Assembly: GCA_020719045.1 (NCBI GenBank)
Contig: DYQY01000001.1
Span: 192,198-228,206 of the forward strand
DNA from: Candidatus Termititenax sp.
GTDB taxonomy: Bacteria; Margulisbacteria; Riflemargulisbacteria; GWF2-35-9; DYQY01
Reading direction: 5' to 3'
DNA length: 36,009 bases
Made by a program: the position numbers and the translations under genes. Shown here piece by piece: positions 17,147 to 24,269 of the stretch. Every line of letters begins with the position of its first letter. The stretch's first letter is position 1. Under the pieces are notes generated by a model. It ran no database searches. It saw only the letters and a program-made list of their open reading frames with translations, and had not been told where the DNA came from.

Positions 17147-18071
17147 ATTTTTTGTTGGAATAGTTTTACTAAACTTCTGTTTTGGAGTACAAGCTGTTTT
17201 TAATTATCCTGCTGCAACTCCTGTAGTTACTCAAGCAACTGCTGTTAAAGAGCAAAGCTTTGTGATTGATTATCGTTATTTAGAAGAGGAAGAGATAACG
17301 GCATTATCGCAGAAACTTTTCCCAAGTTTAAAAGTTTCAGTAAATAAAAAGAATAAGAGTATTCTTGTTGTTGGAGAGCAGCAAGATATTAAAAGACTTA
17401 GAACCATAATTACCTCTATTGATAGTAATAGAAAATCTGTATACTTCAAAACATGGTTAATAGAAGTTAGTCACAGTAAGTTATCGGGACTAGGTGTTAA
17501 TTGGCAGAATTACAAAGATGGACTTAGTGTAGGCGATATGACAGATAAGCAAAAACTATTTGATAACTTGAGCGCGCTGGTGAGTAAAGGCGAGGCCAAG
17601 GTGTTAGCTAACCCAACAATTACCTGTCTTGATGACGAGATAGCTTTTATTAAGGTGGGAGATAAAATCCCTTATACTGTGCCCGTGGAGAGTGCATCCA
17701 ATAAGGTTGGTTGGGAGCTTAGATACATTGATTCAGGAATTAATCTATCAATTAGACCAAATATTCTGTCTGATGGATTAGTTTCGTCAGTAATAAAACT
17801 AAAAGTAGACAATGTAAAACAGTGGAAGTCTACAATGGCTGGAGAATATCCTGTGCTTTCTAGTCGGGAAATTAACTTAAAGTGTCAGATAAAGAGTGGG
17901 CAGGAGTTAATACTTGGTGGTCTTATAAATAGTAATGAAAGAGAGAATGTTTCAACGCTTCCAGTTTTAGGAGATATCCCATTTGTTGGGTCAATTTTTA
18001 GTCAAACAACAATGGAAAAGGATGATACGGAAATAGTATTTATCTTATCTCCAGAGATTGTTAACTTATAG
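17127..18071 (+). CDS. Short secretin (PilQ/GspD family)
   Basis: Outer-membrane channel subunit. From TTG 17127 the protein is 314 aa, with a signal peptide (about 1-22, ending FGVQA). One small N-type domain follows (VIDYRYLEEEEITALSQKL to LRTIITSIDSN), then the secretin domain. Hallmarks are SKGEAKVLANPTITCLDDE, VGDKIPY, DSGINLSIRPNI, and the signature LPVLGDIPFVGSIF followed by TEIVFILSPEIV. PilQ and GspD proteins are usually much longer, so this is a minimal form without AMIN domains or extra N-domains. As last gene of the comM operon it probably forms a pore for DNA uptake or a pilus. Confidence 0.9.
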   Translation: MFLKLFRFFVGIVLLNFCFGVQAVFNYPAATPVVTQATAVKEQSFVIDYRYLEEEEITALSQKLFPSLKVSVNKKNKSILVVGEQQDIKRLRTIITSIDSNRKSVYFKTWLIEVSHSKLSGLGVNWQNYKDGLSVGDMTDKQKLFDNLSALVSKGEAKVLANPTITCLDDEIAFIKVGDKIPYTVPVESASNKVGWELRYIDSGINLSIRPNILSDGLVSSVIKLKVDNVKQWKSTMAGEYPVLSSREINLKCQIKSGQELILGGLINSNERENVSTLPVLGDIPFVGSIFSQTTMEKDDTEIVFILSPEIVNL

Positions 18072-18072
18072 G

Positions 18073-18255
18073 TTAGTGATTGTTTCGTGATCTTGCACCA
18101 TTATAGCCGTTATCATAGTTAGGTGGTTCAAATAGTTTTCCGTTTTCTCCATGTTTTTCAACCGACAAATATGGGTTTCTGTAAGGGGTTAATCTTTTTT
18201 TTTCATTGCTTGAAGCGCTTTGTTCTTTTTTATTTAATTCATTGTTTTGTTTCAC
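18073..18255 (-). CDS. Possible small hydrophilic protein
   Basis: A 60-aa frame with GTG start preceded by AAGGGAG (18265-18271) at 9 nt. It is rich in Asn, Lys, Glu and Tyr (PYRNPYLSVEKHGENGKLFE), with no hydrophobic segment and no recognised family. It ends 1 nt from the secretin stop on the other strand and follows the hydrolase gene on the same strand. The good ribosome-binding site argues for a real gene; the low-complexity composition argues against. Confidence 0.4.
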   Translation of the reverse strand: MKQNNELNKKEQSASSNEKKRLTPYRNPYLSVEKHGENGKLFEPPNYDNGYNGARSRNNH

Positions 18256-18300
18256 AGATGAACGCTCCCTTTTGTATTGTAGAGTCGGAAGGGTGTGTTA

Positions 18301-19077
18301 TTACCTAACAGATTTAAGAACAGGGAAATTTTTACGATAAGCATCTAAGAAATCCATGTCTATATTTTCTGTTACAACACACTCTTTGTCATATCCATTT
18401 GCAAGTATTTCACCATGAGGGTCAATGATCATTGATTGACCACAGAAGGATACGCTTTCACTGCTTTGACCAATTCTGTTACAACCAACAACATAGACCT
18501 GGTTCTCAATGGCACGGGCTTTTAGCAGTGTTACCCAGTGGTCTTCTCTTGGGTTTGGGAATTGTGCAACGACAAACAGTATATGCATCCCTTGTTTTGT
18601 AAGGTGGCGCATATTTTCTGGGAAACGGATGTCAAAGCAAATTTGTATTCCTATTTGAGCAAGTTCAGTTCTAAACACAGAAGGTGTTTTTCCAGGATTA
18701 AAATAATTAAGTTCATTTTTTTGAAAGAAGATATGGTTTTTATCGTAGTAGCCCATTACAGCACCTTCATTGGAGATTAAGTATGAGCGATTAAAGAATT
18801 TCTCATCTTTGCTACTTTTTATTGGCATAGAACCAGCAATAATATAGAAATCGTAGTTAAGAGCAATCTGTTGAAGATATTTTAGTATTTCAATAGAGTG
18901 TTTTGAGAACTCGTTATATTCCGTAGGGTTAAAGGATGTTGCAAACATTTCTGGAAGAACGACAAATTTAGATTTTCTGTTAGCAGCAATACCAAATAGT
19001 TTTTCAATAGTTTTAAAGTTTTCAACTGGGTCTTTTTTAACATCGTATTGAAGAACAGAAACAGGAAATCTTTTCAT
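18301..19077 (-). CDS. Carbon-nitrogen hydrolase, omega-amidase-like
   Basis: Nitrilase-superfamily amidase of 258 aa with the complete catalytic triad: E43 (LPEMF), K113 (YYDKNHIF) and C147 (IQICFDIRFPE). Sequence around the active site (FDIRFPE, VVAQFPNPREDHW, CNRIG) is closest to the YafV/Nit2 type that hydrolyses alpha-ketoglutaramate; substrate is inferred. The ATG at 19077 is preferred to a TTG at 19104, because MKRFPVSVLQYDV is the normal family N-terminus and a TAAAAT box lies 7 nt upstream, so the transcript is likely leaderless. Confidence 0.88.
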   Translation of the reverse strand: MKRFPVSVLQYDVKKDPVENFKTIEKLFGIAANRKSKFVVLPEMFATSFNPTEYNEFSKHSIEILKYLQQIALNYDFYIIAGSMPIKSSKDEKFFNRSYLISNEGAVMGYYDKNHIFFQKNELNYFNPGKTPSVFRTELAQIGIQICFDIRFPENMRHLTKQGMHILFVVAQFPNPREDHWVTLLKARAIENQVYVVGCNRIGQSSESVSFCGQSMIIDPHGEILANGYDKECVVTENIDMDFLDAYRKNFPVLKSVR

Positions 19078-19084
19078 ATCTAAG

Positions 19085-19090
19085 ATTTTA
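19085..19090 (-). promoter_or_regulatory. -10 box of the amidase gene, leaderless geometry
   Basis: TAAAAT on the minus strand ends 7 nt before the ATG at 19077; the predicted start is 1 nt upstream of the ATG. No convincing -35. Confidence 0.45.
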
Positions 19091-19122
19091 AAGCATAAAG
19101 ACAAAAAAAGGAAATAGAGAGA

Positions 19123-19773
19123 CTAACTTAAAAGTAGGTTTCTTATGTTATCTTTGATTATTTTTTGTTGTTGTTCTATTGGTTTCAGGCAATCAACAGT
19201 TACAAACTTATAAGATTTTGCCATTAGTTCATATTGTTCAAGTAGTTGAGATTGGTATTTTTTTATGGAAATAGAGGTGTTTGGACTTAGTCCAATGTCC
19301 ATTCCGCTATCATAATAGTCATTTTCTTTTTGTTCTTGCGTAACTCTACCAAGTGCTTCATCAGCATCGATTTTAAAATAAAAAGTTAGGTCTGGTTCAA
19401 TTGCGAACTCGTAAACCTTGTTAATCCAGTCTTTGTTTTGTCCTCTTAGATAATCTTTAGCAATCGAGGTATATACGTATTTATTAAATAAAACGATAAA
19501 TCCAGACTTAAGAGCAGGGATAACTTGATTATGCATAAGGTCGCTAAAGTCTGCGGCATGAATTAGGCTATAGGTTATAGGAATTAAGGATTTTTCTTGT
19601 TTTGCTTCTGCTATGTTAGCTGATACCAGCGGTGAGTTTTTTCTTTTAAGTAAAGAAACACCGTAACCTTCAATTTCAAGCCAATTCTTTGTTAATCCTA
19701 GCTGAGTAGTTTTTCCACTACCATCTAACCCCTCTGCTACGATAAGTTTACCAGGATAGTTATGTTTCTTCAT
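19123..19773 (-). CDS. Thymidylate-kinase-like P-loop protein with altered DRY motif
   Basis: 216 aa, P-loop kinase fold of the dTMP kinase type. The P-loop EGLDGSGKTT (14-23) is intact, but the DR(Y/H) motif found in active dTMP kinases reads FNKYVYT (N97, K98), and the usual Glu-Pro-Gly segment near residue 45 is KRKNSPLV. It overlaps the upstream paralog by 4 nt (ATGA), with AAAGGAAG just upstream, so the two are co-translated. It may be a degenerate partner in a heteromeric enzyme or a kinase for another substrate. Confidence 0.8.
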   Translation of the reverse strand: MKKHNYPGKLIVAEGLDGSGKTTQLGLTKNWLEIEGYGVSLLKRKNSPLVSANIAEAKQEKSLIPITYSLIHAADFSDLMHNQVIPALKSGFIVLFNKYVYTSIAKDYLRGQNKDWINKVYEFAIEPDLTFYFKIDADEALGRVTQEQKENDYYDSGMDIGLSPNTSISIKKYQSQLLEQYELMAKSYKFVTVDCLKPIEQQQKIIKDNIRNLLLS

Positions 19774-20492
19774 TGAAACTTCCTTTTAATTATTTGAAGA
19801 ACTTTTTCTCTAAAAAGTATCTGTTTATCATGTATTTCCTGTGTGCCATCCATTAGAGTGAATCCGAATTCATCTACCATTGTTTCATACTCTGAAATAA
19901 CTTTAGACTGGAATAGCAAATAGCTTTTATATGGATCATTGCTAAGTTTCATATCCATTCCTGCTTCATAGTATTTAGGTTTTCTGGTTTGGGTGATTCT
20001 TTCTAGGCTAACCTCAACAGGCACCTGAAAATAAAAGATACCATCAGGCTTTATAGCAAATGAGTACATATTTCTTAGCCATTCTCTATCACAATTTCTA
20101 GCATAGTCTCGTGCAAGAGCAGTATAAATATATCTATCAGCCAAAACGATATAGCCTGAAGACAAAGCTGGGATAATTGTTTTATATAGTCTATCAGCGA
20201 AGTCAGTTGCATGTAGGAGACTGAAAGTGTTGCTATCTAGGAGTCCTTCTTTCTTTCCTTTTCTAATTGTTTTTGCTACAAGAGCAGATGAGTTCCATTC
20301 AGTAAAAATAACAGGATAACCCTCAGCGATAAGCCATTTTTTAAGTAGGTGTAGTTGTGTAGATTTGCCAGAACCGTCTGTGCCTTCGACAACTAGGAGG
20401 ATTCCTTTGTGTGGGTGTGACTTATATAGGTTACTATTTAAGGTAGACTCTAGGAATTCTGTAGTGTTTTTTTGTTTTTTTTTAAAGACCAT
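19770..20492 (-). CDS. tmk: Thymidylate-kinase-like P-loop protein, first of a tandem pair
   Basis: 240 aa with an N-terminal extension of about 30 polar residues before the kinase core. The P-loop is EGTDGSGKST (36-45) and the DRY motif is intact at D119-Y121 (LADRYIYTALARDY). The segment TEWNSSALVAKTIRKGKKEGLL replaces the common E-x-R-x-P-G-x-T motif of classical Tmk. It is probably the active dTMP kinase or a related nucleotide kinase. It shares the fold and many residues (HA-DF-D, IPAL-SG-IVL) with the next gene, pointing to tandem duplication. A TATTAT or TATAAA sequence lies 11-14 nt upstream of the ATG. Confidence 0.82.
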   Translation of the reverse strand: MVFKKKQKNTTEFLESTLNSNLYKSHPHKGILLVVEGTDGSGKSTQLHLLKKWLIAEGYPVIFTEWNSSALVAKTIRKGKKEGLLDSNTFSLLHATDFADRLYKTIIPALSSGYIVLADRYIYTALARDYARNCDREWLRNMYSFAIKPDGIFYFQVPVEVSLERITQTRKPKYYEAGMDMKLSNDPYKSYLLFQSKVISEYETMVDEFGFTLMDGTQEIHDKQILFREKVLQIIKRKFQ

Positions 20493-20500
20493 GGTTTTTC

Positions 20501-20529
20501 TTGTTTATAATATTTTGGTTTGTTATACT
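20501..20529 (+). promoter_or_regulatory. Promoter of the 132-aa gene
   Basis: TTGTTT (20501-20506), a 17-bp spacer and TATACT (20524-20529). This predicts a leader of about 35 nt containing GAGGGTG before the TTG start, so it is a conventional leadered gene. Confidence 0.45.
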
Positions 20530-20570
20530 ATATCATGAGTTAATTTTATTTGAAAGATGAGGGTGTCTAG

Positions 20571-20969
20571 TTGAATATTCAGGGTCCATCGCAGAATTAT
20601 GCAAATTTAATAAACCAATCGCTATATAATGCTGTTGCTTCAAACAAAGAAAATCCTAGCGCTCAGCAAGTTACTGCAGAGCAAATATTCAATAAGTTTT
20701 TTAAAGGTGTTAAGTCTAAGGATGAGTTTAAGAAGAAGATAAGAAAAACACTTACAAGCATTAATGATAACTTATCTGATGAAGACATAGACAGCATTTT
20801 AGGTTCATTGGAAACAGAGGAGCAACCTCCTTTTTGTGCTTCTTATAGCGAAGAGGGCGTTAGTAAAGAAATGGACTTAAACGACAATGTAATGCGTTCA
20901 GATTTATATGATGTTTTTTTAATGTTTTACCAAGATATTTATGGTGAAGCAGCTAAAAAAATTGGCTGA
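20571..20969 (+). CDS. Unknown 132-aa protein
   Basis: Not recognised. It is a soluble, acidic and Asn/Lys-rich protein with no signal peptide. A helical middle (AEQIFNKFFKGVKSKDEFKK) is followed by an acidic segment DNLSDEDIDSILGSLETEE and a C-terminal YDVFLMFYQDIYGEAAKK. The TTG is preceded directly by an in-frame stop, so it is the only upstream start, and GAGGG lies 7 nt before it. It lies divergently from the kinase pair and 35 nt before the ABC ATPase gene. Confidence 0.68.
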   Translation: MNIQGPSQNYANLINQSLYNAVASNKENPSAQQVTAEQIFNKFFKGVKSKDEFKKKIRKTLTSINDNLSDEDIDSILGSLETEEQPPFCASYSEEGVSKEMDLNDNVMRSDLYDVFLMFYQDIYGEAAKKIG

Positions 20970-21004
20970 TATTATTTCTAAAAACTGGCTTCTAAAGTCC
21001 CAAT

Positions 21005-21793
21005 ATGGTAAAATATAATAGATTATTTTTTGAAAGAAGCCCTCGGTTTCCCCACCCCCTGTACGGCGAGGGCTTCAAGAAACTTTCCATAAGTAACTTA
21101 AGTTTTTCCCTAAATGAACATTGTATCTTTAATAATGTTAATATTGATTTATTACGTCATGATTTGTCTTTAATTATAGGCGAAAACGGAATAGGTAAAT
21201 CAACGTTATTTAAGATAATAACAAAACAGCTCCCAGGTTACAGCGGAGAGGTTATCTTGGATGGTAGAAACACAAGCGAGTATTCAAGTCGAGAATTAGC
21301 TACTAAGATAGCATATCTTCCACAAAAAATTATTTTTGATACACCATATACTGTTTTAGAGATGCTAGCTATGTCTGGTTACTCAAACCAAAAAGAGACA
21401 GAGGGTCTTATTCAAGAAGCATTAAATTTGTTTCAAATCGAAGAAATTATGCATAAAAAGATAACTCAACTTAGTGGTGGTGAAATGCAACGTGCATTAC
21501 TTGCCTCAACCTATGTAGTTGGTGGGCACTTGATGCTACTTGATGAGCCTTTTAGTTTCCTTGATCCTGGTCAAAGAAGAAGGTTTTTTGAGCTTATTGT
21601 AAGATTGCATGAGCAGCAAAAAAGGACGTTCTTTTTAGTTGTTAATAGCCTAGAAGAAATAATGATGTTTAAAGACGTAGAGCGGTTAAAAATATATGTA
21701 ATTAAGGATACCCAGATTGCTAGTTTTGATGAGATAGATAAGAATTTTTCAAAGTTATTTTATGATATTTTCGGTGTAAAGGTAGGCAAGTAA
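21005..21793 (+). CDS. ABC transporter ATP-binding protein, iron-chelate/B12 type
   Basis: ATPase subunit that would power the FecCD-type permease encoded next (3-nt gap). Walker A is GENGIGKST (59-67), the Q-loop is near LPQK (105-108), the signature LSGGEMQRA (156-164), Walker B HLMLLDEP (175-182) and the D-loop SFLDPG. The switch histidine normally found as THD is replaced: LVVNSLEE places N214 there. The first 26 residues precede the usual family start and include RSPRFPHPLYGEGF, encoded by a palindrome at 21036-21076. No in-frame ATG, GTG or TTG exists between that element and the conserved domain, so the ATG at 21005 is used. Confidence 0.88.
   Translation: MVKYNRLFFERSPRFPHPLYGEGFKKLSISNLSFSLNEHCIFNNVNIDLLRHDLSLIIGENGIGKSTLFKIITKQLPGYSGEVILDGRNTSEYSSRELATKIAYLPQKIIFDTPYTVLEMLAMSGYSNQKETEGLIQEALNLFQIEEIMHKKITQLSGGEMQRALLASTYVVGGHLMLLDEPFSFLDPGQRRRFFELIVRLHEQQKRTFFLVVNSLEEIMMFKDVERLKIYVIKDTQIASFDEIDKNFSKLFYDIFGVKVGK
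21036..21076. repeat. Palindromic element inside the 5' coding region of the ABC ATPase
   Basis: GAAGCCCTCG (21036-21045) and CGAGGGCTTC (21067-21076) form a perfect 10-bp stem around a 21-nt C-rich loop. It is in frame and translated as residues 11-24, outside the conserved domain. The GC-rich palindrome in AT-rich coding sequence resembles REP-type or Rickettsia-type in-gene palindromic elements. Confidence 0.65.
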
Positions 21794-21796
21794 AGG

Positions 21797-22759
21797 ATGT
21801 ATAAATTTATTGTACTTTCTATTGTAACTATTCTTGTTTTATTGTTTTCACCTTTTTTTGGTGAAAGATATATTAATATTTTTAGTTTTTTGTATGAACA
21901 GGATTCTTTTTATATTTTACTAAATTATAGGATACCGAGGATAATTTTGGCTTTTTTTGCTGGAGCAGGGTTATCGTTATCAGGGATGATGTTTCAGTCT
22001 TTATTTTGTAATGTACTGGCAACACCTTATACTTTGGGAATTTCCTCTGCCGCTTCTTTTGGGGCATTATGTGCAATGGCTCTCGGTTTTACTTTTAATG
22101 TTTGGATATTCGACCAAACAGTAGTTTTTGCGATAATTTTTGCAGTGTTATCGTTAATAGTTACATATTTGATAAGCAGACGATATGCAGAAGGAAGAAT
22201 GTCTGACATGCTTTTAATCGGAGTTGCAATGAACTTCCTTTTTTCTAGCCTGATTATGTTGCTTCAGTTCCACTTAGATTACTTGAATGCATTTAAGTTT
22301 ATGCATTGGATGTTTGGCAGTATTAGAAATGTTTCTTATGAGGTTGCGATTTTTGAGTTTACGATTATTGTGTTTGTAACAATTCTTGTTTTTGCTTTAC
22401 GTAAGGAGCTAGACCTTCTAAGTTTGGGCGAAGAATTTGCACAAAGTAGAGGTGTGAATGTTGCTTATGTTAGATGGGTGTTGATTGGCATTGGCTCAGT
22501 GTTAATAGGTTCAATCGTAGCTTTTTTTGGCCCAATTGCCTTTATTGGATTGATAGTTCCAAATATCGCAAGAGCTATTTTTGGTGCAGTTCATGGTAAG
22601 TTGATTTTTTCAACTTTGCTCATAGGCGGAAGCTTGTTAGTGGTTGCAGATGTATTATCAAGAGCTATTTTTTCCCCAGTTGAATTACCAGTAGGGATAT
22701 TTTCTTCTGTGATAGGCGCGATTTTCTTTTGTTTTCTAGTTATAAATAGACGGCATTGA
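21797..22759 (+). CDS. ABC transporter permease, FecCD/BtuC family
   Basis: A 320-aa polytopic inner-membrane protein with hydrophobic segments throughout. Family hallmarks are YRIPRIILAFFAGAGLSLSG near the start, NVLATPYTLGISSAASFGA, the LGEEFAQSRGVNV loop that couples to the ATPase, and FFGPIAFIGLIVPNIAR followed by LPVGIFSSVIGAIFF near the end. It transports iron-siderophore, heme or cobalamin; the substrate cannot be told because no binding protein or TonB-dependent receptor is in the window. It is 3 nt downstream of the ATPase gene. Confidence 0.93.
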   Translation: MYKFIVLSIVTILVLLFSPFFGERYINIFSFLYEQDSFYILLNYRIPRIILAFFAGAGLSLSGMMFQSLFCNVLATPYTLGISSAASFGALCAMALGFTFNVWIFDQTVVFAIIFAVLSLIVTYLISRRYAEGRMSDMLLIGVAMNFLFSSLIMLLQFHLDYLNAFKFMHWMFGSIRNVSYEVAIFEFTIIVFVTILVFALRKELDLLSLGEEFAQSRGVNVAYVRWVLIGIGSVLIGSIVAFFGPIAFIGLIVPNIARAIFGAVHGKLIFSTLLIGGSLLVVADVLSRAIFSPVELPVGIFSSVIGAIFFCFLVINRRH

Positions 22760-22784
22760 AGCTTCTAGGTTTTTTTTATACAAT
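22756..22784 (+). promoter_or_regulatory. Promoter of the Fis-HTH protein gene, leaderless geometry
   Basis: TTGAAG (22756-22761, overlapping the permease stop), a 17-bp spacer and TACAAT (22779-22784). The predicted start is 1 nt before the ATG at 22792. Confidence 0.6.
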
Positions 22785-22791
22785 AGAATAG

Positions 22792-23487
22792 ATGGATAAA
22801 AAAGTATATTCTGATATTTTTAAACTTTATGATTTACCACTCTTTTTTGATAGAGAAGATTTCTATGATAAAAGCGTTAGTTTTTTGTATATGCAATTTA
22901 AGTTCAAGGATATTGAGGGAATCAATAAAGAGGACTTGGGCATAGACAGTTCTTTGTTTAACAATGGGGCGATTGTTGCGCTTCTTCAAGACGGTAGCTA
23001 CAGTAATTTATCTGCGAAGAATATTGATGAAGTTAATGATGTAAAAAGCGTAATCATTTGTGTGGATCGTTCAGAGATGAAAGATTTCTTAAGTTTTAGG
23101 ATAGGTAAAATGGCAATGAATATCTTTGAAAATGTTAAAGATGTGAAGTTCTTTTTTACTAAAATAGAGAACTTCTTTTACAGACAGGAAAAAAGTTTTA
23201 AGGAAATTAAGAGTTATCTTCTTAAGCAACGTCAATCAATCCTTGATAAGGAAGTTGTTGTTCAGAGTGAAAGTCCTGCGACAGTCGAGAAGTCTGAGTT
23301 TTTGAGTGTAGCTGCAAAGTATATGCCAGATAAGATTAAGCTAACTAATTCTATTGAGAAGGCTGAAGCAGTCTTGATAAAGGAAATGCTTAGAAGAGCC
23401 AAGGGTAAAAAAGTCGAGGCTGCAAAAAGTTTAGGTATTACCGAAAGAATGATAGGTTATAAGATTAAAAAATACGGATTAGGATAG
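22792..23487 (+). CDS. Putative regulator with C-terminal Fis-type helix-turn-helix
   Basis: 231 aa. The last 40 residues (about 192-231: EMLRRAKGKKVEAAKSLGIT, then ERMIGYKIKKYGL) form a Fis/NtrC-type DNA-binding helix-turn-helix. The N-terminal 180 residues are not recognised; they include LPLFFDREDFYDKS, FNNGAIVALLQDGSYSN and a coiled helical linker. No AAA+ domain is present, so it is not a complete sigma-54 activator. The N-terminal half may sense a signal (inference). A TACAAT box 7 nt before the ATG suggests a leaderless mRNA. The 3' end overlaps the convergent HAD gene by 9 nt. Confidence 0.75.
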   Translation: MDKKVYSDIFKLYDLPLFFDREDFYDKSVSFLYMQFKFKDIEGINKEDLGIDSSLFNNGAIVALLQDGSYSNLSAKNIDEVNDVKSVIICVDRSEMKDFLSFRIGKMAMNIFENVKDVKFFFTKIENFFYRQEKSFKEIKSYLLKQRQSILDKEVVVQSESPATVEKSEFLSVAAKYMPDKIKLTNSIEKAEAVLIKEMLRRAKGKKVEAAKSLGITERMIGYKIKKYGLG

Positions 23488-24159
23488 CTTAGGCGTAATA
23501 ATTTCCCATTTATTTTTTTTAGCAATTCTTTTAAGTAGAGGATTTGGGTTAACAACAACTGGGAATCCAACGCTTTTTAACATATATAAATCAGAGATAT
23601 GGTCAGAAAACGCATAACTTTCTTTAAGGTTCAATTTGTCTTTTTTTTCTAACTCAGCAATCCTTTTTGATTTTTCTTCACCATGGCAAGGAATTCCGTC
23701 AGGTTTAGTGGAATAATAACCGTTTTCTTCAACTAGTTCAGTAGCAACAACCTTACCAAACCCAAAGTGTTTTTGGAATTTTTTTGCTATAGGTTCAATA
23801 GTAGACGTGACAAAGTAAACCTCATATCCTTGCTCGTGGAGGTCTCTAATTCTTTTTTCAACATCAGGATAGATTAATTGCTTAATATCAGAATCAAACC
23901 ACTTCTGGATTAATTCATCTAAGTCAGCAACGGTATGGCTATTAAGTAGCGGAGTAAGCAGCTCACTAGACTTGTTTATTACCTTACTAAAATCATTTAT
24001 CCAGTTCATTTTGTACAGTAAATACCAATAAAGAACCCTTAAAATTAATCCAACAGGCAATAGCTTTTGCTTGTATAAATGCTGGACAAGTAGGTTCAGA
24101 GAACCGTTAGGGATAAGGGTTTTGTCTATATCTGAGAAAACTGCTTTTTTTGATTGCAC
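23479..24159 (-). CDS. HAD-superfamily subfamily IB phosphatase
   Basis: 226 aa with HAD motif I FSDIDKT, motif II threonine/serine in VYFVTSTIEP, and motif IV SDHISDLYML with a preceding Lys in the conserved GEEKSKRI segment. The helical cap (LLVQHLYKQKLLPVGLILRV) and the Cys/His-rich PDGIPCHGEEK place it in the SerB-like IB group (phosphoserine or lipid-phosphate phosphatases); the substrate is unknown. Start is GTG at 24159, 7 nt after a TACAAT box with a TTGATT at 17 bp, so the transcript is probably leaderless. Confidence 0.87.
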   Translation of the reverse strand: MQSKKAVFSDIDKTLIPNGSLNLLVQHLYKQKLLPVGLILRVLYWYLLYKMNWINDFSKVINKSSELLTPLLNSHTVADLDELIQKWFDSDIKQLIYPDVEKRIRDLHEQGYEVYFVTSTIEPIAKKFQKHFGFGKVVATELVEENGYYSTKPDGIPCHGEEKSKRIAELEKKDKLNLKESYAFSDHISDLYMLKSVGFPVVVNPNPLLKRIAKKNKWEIITPKLS

Positions 24160-24166
24160 ATGTTAA

Positions 24167-24195
24167 ATTGTATGCTATCTCGGGGTTCAAATCAA
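24167..24195 (-). promoter_or_regulatory. Promoter of the HAD phosphatase gene, leaderless geometry
   Basis: On the minus strand TTGATT (24190-24195), a 17-bp spacer and TACAAT (24167-24172). The predicted start is 1 nt before the GTG start codon. Confidence 0.62.
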
Positions 24196-24269
24196 GAAAA
24201 TACATTCAGTTTTTGCAAGAAATAGTGTACTATGTATCATAATAATTCAATATGTAAGAGGAGAAAGTA

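Noticed and set aside
21014-21019. TATAAT just inside the ABC ATPase reading frame as its promoter
   Set aside because: A transcript from it would start after the only in-frame start codon and no in-frame ATG, GTG or TTG follows before the conserved domain.
24181-24200. GGTTCAAATC resembling a tRNA T-loop
   Set aside because: The flanking bases do not form a T-stem and no acceptor, D or anticodon arm can be found around it; it belongs to the HAD gene promoter region.
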